Source: CAYSAD01 sp964428955
Lineage (GTDB): Bacteria; Patescibacteriota; Saccharimonadia; Saccharimonadales; Saccharimonadaceae
Assembly: GCA_964428955.1 (NCBI GenBank)
Contig: CAYSAD010000009.1
Location: 1-8,973, forward strand
Direction of reading: 5' to 3'
DNA length: 8,973 nt
The notes below the pieces were generated by a model. The model searched no databases and was not told the DNA's origin. It saw only the letters and a list, made by a program, of their open reading frames with translations. Position 1 is the stretch's first letter. The number at the start of each line of letters is the position of its first letter. Both the position numbers and the translations under genes were made by a program. This document shows, in pieces, positions 4,727 to 8,973 of the stretch.

Positions 4727-5949
4727 GTTCGCGCGGAATTGTTCTGTATTTGCACGTGCATCAGCCGTGGCGTGTTCGTGATTACAGCATTTTCGATACG
4801 GCGCACGCACATAATTACTTCGATGGCAGCGGTGATAACGATCGCAACAATGGGAAAGTTTTACAAAAAGTAGCCGATAAATCTTACCGGCCAATGAACG
4901 AGTTGTTAGAAAAGCTACTACATCAACATCCGGACTTCAAAGTTTCACTATCTATTACAGGGACGTTTCTGGAGCAAGCAGAGCGTTTCGCTCCAGATGT
5001 GATTGAAAGTTTTCAGCGTCTGGTCGCCACTGGCCGTGTGGAAATTGTGTCTGAGACGTACCACCATAGCCTAGCCTTTTTCTACAGTCGCAGTGAATTT
5101 GAACGCCAAGTTGCCATGCATCAAGCCAAAATCCGTGAATTATTCGGTGTCGAGACGAAAGTTTTCCGCAATACCGAACTCGCCTATAACGACGAACTGG
5201 CTAGCTGGGCCGACAAAGCCGGCTTTAAAGGGATCCTCGCCGAGGGGTGGGATCCAGTACTAGAGTGGCGCAGTCCGAATTATATCTATCGGCCAAAGGA
5301 TACCGAGCAGATTTCCCTGCTGCTAAAAAACTATCGACTCAGTGATGACCTGGCTTTTCGTTTTAGTGATAAAAACTGGCAACAGTGGCCACTTGACTCT
5401 GTTACTTATAACCGTTGGGCCAACGATTCTTTGAGCGATCAGCAACTTATTAACCTGTTCATGGATTATGAAACGTTTGGTGAACATCAGTGGGCTGATA
5501 CCGGCATTTTCAATTTCTTCGAATCATTCGTCGGCAAGTGGTTGGAGTCGGAATACAACACGTTCTATACCGTCAGCGAAGCCATTGAGGCGCATCAGCC
5601 GATTGGTGAACTCAGTATGCCGTCGACAGTAACTTGGGCCGACAGCGAGCGTGATTTGACGGCGTGGCTAGGTAATTCCATGCAACAAGAAGCACTGCGA
5701 CACCTCTATGCACTCGAACAGGACGTACTACGAACCAATGACGGTCAATTACTATCTGATTGGCGCGCACTCCAAACATCTGATCACGTCTATTACATGT
5801 GTACGAAATGGTTCAGTGACGGCGATGTCCATGCTTATTTTAGTCCGTACGACTCACCGTATGATGCCTTTCTGTACTTTATGAACGCTCTGCGTGACGT
5901 ACGGTATCGCTTGCACGCTTATCACGGAACTGGTGGTCTGCATGGCTAG
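4723..5949 (+). CDS. GH57 family glycosidase (alpha-amylase / glucanotransferase type)
   Basis: This 408-residue protein carries the GH57 signatures in order: LHVHQPWR (10-17, with the HQP of region 1), SETYHHSLAFF (110-120), FRNTELAYND (148-157) with nucleophile Glu152, and FMDYETFGEH (246-255) with acid/base Asp248. The length is close to the GH57 alpha-amylase group, shorter than GH57 branching enzymes (over 500) and lacking their C-terminal extension. It has no signal peptide and should act in the cytoplasm on alpha-1,4-glucan, hydrolysing it or transferring segments. It starts inside the glycosyltransferase stop (ATGA) with AGGGG (4711-4715) seven bases upstream, and its last 8 bases overlap the GH15 gene. 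Hydrolase versus transferase activity cannot be decided from sequence alone. Confidence 0.92.
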   Translation: MSSRGIVLYLHVHQPWRVRDYSIFDTAHAHNYFDGSGDNDRNNGKVLQKVADKSYRPMNELLEKLLHQHPDFKVSLSITGTFLEQAERFAPDVIESFQRLVATGRVEIVSETYHHSLAFFYSRSEFERQVAMHQAKIRELFGVETKVFRNTELAYNDELASWADKAGFKGILAEGWDPVLEWRSPNYIYRPKDTEQISLLLKNYRLSDDLAFRFSDKNWQQWPLDSVTYNRWANDSLSDQQLINLFMDYETFGEHQWADTGIFNFFESFVGKWLESEYNTFYTVSEAIEAHQPIGELSMPSTVTWADSERDLTAWLGNSMQQEALRHLYALEQDVLRTNDGQLLSDWRALQTSDHVYYMCTKWFSDGDVHAYFSPYDSPYDAFLYFMNALRDVRYRLHAYHGTGGLHG

Positions 5950-7891
5950 ACCGATTGTATTGTCGAACGGTGAATTCCATATCGGGCTTAATAAGTTCGG
6001 TTTGGTACATGATTTTTATTTTCCATATGTTGGTCTCGAAAACCACGCTGCCGGTGAGTCAATGCGTCACAAGGTTGGTATTTGGGTTGACGGGGCGATT
6101 AGCTGGCTAGATGAAGATAGCGGCTGGGAATTTCGTTTCCGCTATCCTTCAACGGCACTCATTGGCCATACGGTTGCTCGCAATGATCGCATCGGCGTAC
6201 TACTTGAGTTTGATGACTTCGTCGATACTAGCGTCAGTGCTTTCGTGCGCAATATTCACGTAGTCAACCTACGCGCTGAACGACGTGATATCCGTTTGTT
6301 CATGCACCAGGCATTCGCTATCGGTGATTCGCGCAGCAATACTGACACCGCCCAGTATTTGCCCGATACTGATGCGATCGTCCACTATCGCGGTCGACGA
6401 GCCTTCATCGTTTCTGGCTGGACCGACGACGATGCCCAGCGGTTCGATCAATACACGGTCGGTTTGTTTGGCATAGAGGGCCACGAAGGCAGCTATCGTG
6501 ATGCCGATGATGGTGAGCTCAGTTTTTGCAATGTCGAACATGGCCGAGTTGATTCGGTACTACGTTTCAAGCTAGATATCGATGGTAATAGCTCCAAGCG
6601 GGTGCACTATTGGATCGCGGCCGGTACATCGATGCGTGAAGCTTTGTATATTCACAAGCAAATCCAAAGCGATGGCGTGCATGTACGATTGCACAAAACG
6701 GCTGAGTGGTGGCAGGCGTGGCTGAAGCCTGGACTGGACATCGTCGAAAAATTACCTGAGCGTCACCGACAGACCTTTCTGGATAGTCTGATGATAATCA
6801 AATCCCAGATTGATAAACGTGGTGCTGTTATGGCGAGTACCGATACGACCATGCTTAACTACTCCCGCGATGCCTACGCATACTGTTGGCCGCGTGATGG
6901 TGCCTACGTGTTGTGGCCACTCATTCGGTTGGGTTTTACGGATGAAGCATACCGTTTTTTCGAATTTTGTAAGCGTGGCATGCACCCGAGTGGCTATCTG
7001 ATGCATAAGTATCGGGCTGACGGTGCACTAGGTTCAAGTTGGCACCCGTACGTGCACGATGATCTTACAGCTCCGCCGATTCAAGAAGACGAGACCGCCC
7101 TGGTATTGTTCGTGTTTGCGCAATTTGCCGACATGCACGACACGCAGAAATTACTGGGTGAGTTCTATGAGTCAATGGTCGTGCCAATGGCTGATTTTCT
7201 GGCCGGGTATGTCGACGAGACAACGCACCTCCCCAAAGCTAGTTACGATTTATGGGAAGAACAGTTTATAACCTCAACCTATACCACTTCAGTCACCTAC
7301 GCCGCGCTGCTGGCGGCAGTCGAGCTAGCCGAACAATCAGACGACGCTGATCGGGCCGTTCGATGGCGTTCAGTGGCTGATGATATGTACGAAGCCGCAC
7401 ACAAGCATCTTTATAATCATGACCGACAAATGTTTTACAAAGGTGTCCATGTTACTGCCGCCCGCATCACACCTGACCCGACGATCGACTTGTCGAGCTT
7501 TTTCGGCTCGTTCATTTTCGGACTATTTCCACTCGACGGTCAAGAAATCCGCCAGGCTCACGCTACACTGGTGAAAACGTTTGGTCACAACGATAAGTTA
7601 GTGGCCCTACCGCGTTATGAAGGTGACAACTATCGGCGTGTTAGCGAAACGACACCTCCAAATACCTGGCCAATTACCAGTATGTGGTTGGCGCAATATG
7701 CCCTAGAGTGCGGCGACACCGCAACGGCCATGAGTGTGCTTGATTTTACGATTGACCATGCTCAGGGCACCTCGATGTTAGCTGAACAGCTGCATCCGAT
7801 TGATGGCTCCGAGCTGTCGGTCGAACCGTTGACCTGGAGTCACGCCGAATATGTGTCAACGCTGCTTGATATGATTAGCGAAAGCAAGTAA
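5942..7891 (+). CDS. GH15 glucoamylase-type glycoside hydrolase
   Basis: This 649-residue protein has the bacterial/archaeal GH15 layout: an N-terminal beta-sandwich domain (about 1-260), a linker helix, and an (alpha/alpha)6 barrel (about 275-649). The barrel has CWPRDGAYV (315-323), GYLMHKYRADG (351-361), QEDETAL (381-387), DLWEEQ (436-441) with general acid Glu439, and MLAEQL (612-617) with general base Glu615. Both catalytic glutamates are present. The family releases glucose from the non-reducing ends of alpha-glucans; related members are glucodextranases or trehalases. It has no signal peptide, so an intracellular polymer is the likely substrate. ATG 5942 is preferred: it begins with the conserved MARPIVLSNGEFHIGLN and overlaps the GH57 stop by 8 bases. 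A longer frame from 5894 would lie inside GH57. It is followed by TAATG into the next gene. Confidence 0.95.
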   Translation: MARPIVLSNGEFHIGLNKFGLVHDFYFPYVGLENHAAGESMRHKVGIWVDGAISWLDEDSGWEFRFRYPSTALIGHTVARNDRIGVLLEFDDFVDTSVSAFVRNIHVVNLRAERRDIRLFMHQAFAIGDSRSNTDTAQYLPDTDAIVHYRGRRAFIVSGWTDDDAQRFDQYTVGLFGIEGHEGSYRDADDGELSFCNVEHGRVDSVLRFKLDIDGNSSKRVHYWIAAGTSMREALYIHKQIQSDGVHVRLHKTAEWWQAWLKPGLDIVEKLPERHRQTFLDSLMIIKSQIDKRGAVMASTDTTMLNYSRDAYAYCWPRDGAYVLWPLIRLGFTDEAYRFFEFCKRGMHPSGYLMHKYRADGALGSSWHPYVHDDLTAPPIQEDETALVLFVFAQFADMHDTQKLLGEFYESMVVPMADFLAGYVDETTHLPKASYDLWEEQFITSTYTTSVTYAALLAAVELAEQSDDADRAVRWRSVADDMYEAAHKHLYNHDRQMFYKGVHVTAARITPDPTIDLSSFFGSFIFGLFPLDGQEIRQAHATLVKTFGHNDKLVALPRYEGDNYRRVSETTPPNTWPITSMWLAQYALECGDTATAMSVLDFTIDHAQGTSMLAEQLHPIDGSELSVEPLTWSHAEYVSTLLDMISESK

Positions 7892-8571
7892 TGAGACATA
7901 ACCATTTAAAAAAGATTCTGCCGAAAAATCTGCGCGCGATTCGTGCAGTTAAACAGGCAATCGTGCAGTTTGACGAGGCGCATAATTTCGTTTATTTCGG
8001 CTATGTTAATCAGCATAATGACGAACATCAGCTGGTGCGTGGCCTGACACTCTCTCCTCATCATCATGATGAGCATTATTCGGTCGGTACAGTTGATGGC
8101 TACGATATTGCTCTCTTGCAGCGAACGGACACAATCGGCTTTCCTGGTACGGTCGCTGAACGCTACGTTTGGCTAATCATGCAGTTTGATCTACGTAACG
8201 CCAAAGACATACCGCACATGTTCGTCGGTCTTCATGCCCACAGTCCAGCATTTTATGCGCATTTCCTGACGAAATTCAATACTTTGCAGAAAGTTCCGCT
8301 TGGTACGTTCGGCATGTATGAGCGAGCTTTCACCGATAAATACGCTATTTACACCACGCCAACTGCGTCGCTTAGCGCTGAGCGGTTGTTTGATCAAGAA
8401 ATTACTAAGTTAATCAGCCAGCACTTCGGTAATTTGACATTTGAAGTGGCTGACGAAAGTCTGTATTTATATTCATCGCACCAACGTATCACCAAGCCGC
8501 TACTTGAAACGATGCTTGAAAACGGCCTGTGGCTAGCGCGTCACTTGGATGAACGAGCAAAAATACTATAA
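7891..8571 (+). CDS. conserved-looking hypothetical protein, last gene of the glucan operon
   Basis: This 226-residue protein is coupled to the GH15 gene (TAATG). It is rich in His and aromatic residues, with no membrane helix or signal peptide. Notable segments are LSPHHHDEHYS (54-64), YDIALLQRTDTI (71-82), WLIMQFDLRNAKDIPHMFVG (94-113) and TKPLLETMLENGLWLARHLD (202-221), which look like conserved blocks rather than low-complexity sequence. From memory it resembles a hypothetical family seen in Saccharibacteria genomes; no enzymatic motif is recognised. The His cluster could bind metal but is not a known motif. Its place in the operon suggests a role connected with the glucan, or simply cotranscription of a lineage-specific gene. 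The gene ends 33 bases before the convergent rpmG, with the shared terminator between them. Confidence 0.8.
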   Translation: MRHNHLKKILPKNLRAIRAVKQAIVQFDEAHNFVYFGYVNQHNDEHQLVRGLTLSPHHHDEHYSVGTVDGYDIALLQRTDTIGFPGTVAERYVWLIMQFDLRNAKDIPHMFVGLHAHSPAFYAHFLTKFNTLQKVPLGTFGMYERAFTDKYAIYTTPTASLSAERLFDQEITKLISQHFGNLTFEVADESLYLYSSHQRITKPLLETMLENGLWLARHLDERAKIL

Positions 8572-8573
8572 AA

Positions 8574-8596
8574 ATACCGGTTGAGATGACTGGTAT
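8574..8596. terminator. shared hairpin terminator between the glucan operon and rpmG
   Basis: ATACCGGT (8574-8581) pairs with ACTGGTAT (8589-8596) with one G-T pair and a seven-base loop. The minus strand continues as TTTTATAG, a good U-tract for rpmG. The plus strand has only GTATTTACTT, so it is weaker for the operon. Confidence 0.7.
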
Positions 8597-8604
8597 GTAT
8601 TTAC

Positions 8605-8811
8605 TTAACCTTTACGTGCTTTGACTTCGTTGCGGCCAAGGCTTTTCTTCGTCTCGATATAGGTCGCATGCTTACGAGCAATTGGATCATATTTCTTCAA
8701 GCTGATCTTTTCGGTCGTATTCTGAGTATTTTTGGTCGTATAGTAGCTGCGGTGACCGCTAATCTCGCTCACTAAACCAACTAATTTTCGTTTCGTATTC
8801 TTCTTAGCCAT
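8605..8811 (-). CDS. rpmG: 50S ribosomal protein L33 (cysteine-free form)
   Basis: A 68-residue basic protein with the L33 signature KISLKKYDPIARKHATYIET (positions 35-54) and the usual N-terminal beta-strand region with SYYTTKNTQNT. It is a component of the large ribosomal subunit near the E site. The zinc-binding CxxC pairs of the C+ form are absent, so this is the zinc-independent form. It is longer than typical L33 (about 50-55) by a basic tail ending NEVKARKG. The start ATG (8809-8811) has only a weak Shine-Dalgarno sequence. It lies downstream of tRNA-Thr on the same strand, with its own -10 box, and is convergent with the glucan operon. Confidence 0.96.
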   Translation of the reverse strand: MAKKNTKRKLVGLVSEISGHRSYYTTKNTQNTTEKISLKKYDPIARKHATYIETKKSLGRNEVKARKG

Positions 8812-8833
8812 TGTCTACTCGCTTAGGGTTGTT

Positions 8834-8839
8834 ATTATA
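8834..8839 (-). promoter_or_regulatory. -10 box (TATAAT) of rpmG
   Basis: A perfect TATAAT on the minus strand lies 22 bases before the ATG, giving a short leader of about 16 bases. No -35 close to consensus is visible at the right spacing. Confidence 0.5.
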
Positions 8840-8851
8840 ATCTTATTTATT

Positions 8852-8878
8852 CTAGCAGTTTTTTGACTATATTGCTAG
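8852..8878 (-). terminator. weak inverted repeat between tRNA-Thr and rpmG, possible tRNA terminator
   Basis: CTAGCA and TGCTAG form a 6-bp stem with a 15-base loop, 16 bases past the CCA end of tRNA-Thr on the minus strand. It is followed by AATAAATAAG, not a clear U-tract, so it may only pause or process the transcript. Readthrough into rpmG is plausible. Confidence 0.3.
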
Positions 8879-8894
8879 GGGTGAGACACAAAAA

Positions 8895-8970
8895 TGGAGC
8901 CACGACTGGGATTTGAACCCAGGACCTCATCCTTACCATGGATGCGCTCTACCAACTGAGCTATCGCGGC
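8895..8970 (-). tRNA. tRNA-Thr(GGT)
   Basis: Read on the minus strand, the 76-nt gene starts GCCGCGATAGCTCAGTTGG and ends with an encoded CCA. The acceptor stem GCCGCGA/TCGTGGC pairs fully with one G-T. The D arm is GCTC-AGTTGGTA-GAGC, the anticodon arm CATCC-ATGGTAA-GGATG (anticodon GGT, threonine), and the T arm CTGGG-TTCAAAT-CCCAG. It reads ACC and ACU codons. It lies upstream of rpmG on the same strand; its promoter is outside the window. Confidence 0.97.
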
Positions 8971-8973
8971 ATA

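Noticed and set aside
5894..5941. Earlier start for the GH15 gene
   Set aside because: It would lie in the GH57 coding region and adds residues unlike the family; MARPIVLSNGEF at 5942 is the expected N-terminus.
8057..8073. 17-base palindrome CTCATCATCATGATGAG
   Set aside because: It encodes the His/Asp/Glu cluster of the 226-residue protein through CAT/GAT repeats and lies mid-gene; the codon repeat explains the symmetry.
1..8973. Reassigned TGA codon (as in Gracilibacteria or Absconditabacteria)
   Set aside because: All large genes read through without in-frame TGA, the leader ORF appears to end at TGA, and tRNA-Trp has the normal CCA anticodon.
1..8973. CRISPR array or insertion sequence
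   Set aside because: No regularly spaced direct repeats and no transposase or terminal inverted repeats were seen anywhere in the window.

Overview
The window looks like a piece of a Candidate Phyla Radiation chromosome, most probably Candidatus Saccharibacteria (TM7). This rests on recalled resemblance, not a database search. The pointers are the compact glycosyltransferase / GH57 / GH15 operon followed by a 226-residue protein whose like I associate with this phylum, the cysteine-free L33, the very tight gene packing, and TGA behaving as an ordinary stop.

Left part (1 to about 3277), accessory in character. It opens inside a LexA/UmuD-type S24 self-cleaving peptidase gene. After 70 bases comes a ComEC-like metallo-beta-lactamase-fold hydrolase, whose 3' end overlaps the start of a four-helix membrane protein. 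A 49-codon open stretch continues in frame after that protein's stop. Then come a small membrane protein on the minus strand with a -10 box placed for leaderless transcription, a tRNA-like but non-canonical stretch (about 2798-2920), and a 95-residue protein of unknown function. This part lies on the 3' side of a tRNA-Trp gene, the usual side for integrated elements. Several short T-arm-like sequences occur between it and the tRNA. S24, hydrolase and membrane protein are the best candidate here for an uncharacterised stress- or phage-responsive module.

Right part (3278-8973), core in character. tRNA-Trp(CCA) on the minus strand ends in a hairpin terminator that lies inside the 3' end of the convergent 95-residue ORF. 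Divergent from it, a good promoter (3422-3451) drives four tightly coupled plus-strand genes: a GT4/GT5-like alpha-glucan synthase type glycosyltransferase, a GH57 glycosidase, a GH15 glucoamylase-type glycosidase, and the 226-residue protein. A likely 12-codon leader ORF with its own Shine-Dalgarno sequence ends on the glycosyltransferase start codon. All junctions are overlaps (ATGA, ATGA, 8 bases, TAATG). None of the enzymes has an evident signal peptide, so the operon probably builds, trims and mobilises an intracellular glycogen-like polymer.

The operon meets rpmG (L33, minus strand) at a shared hairpin terminator. Upstream of rpmG, at the right edge, is a complete tRNA-Thr(GGT) on the minus strand.
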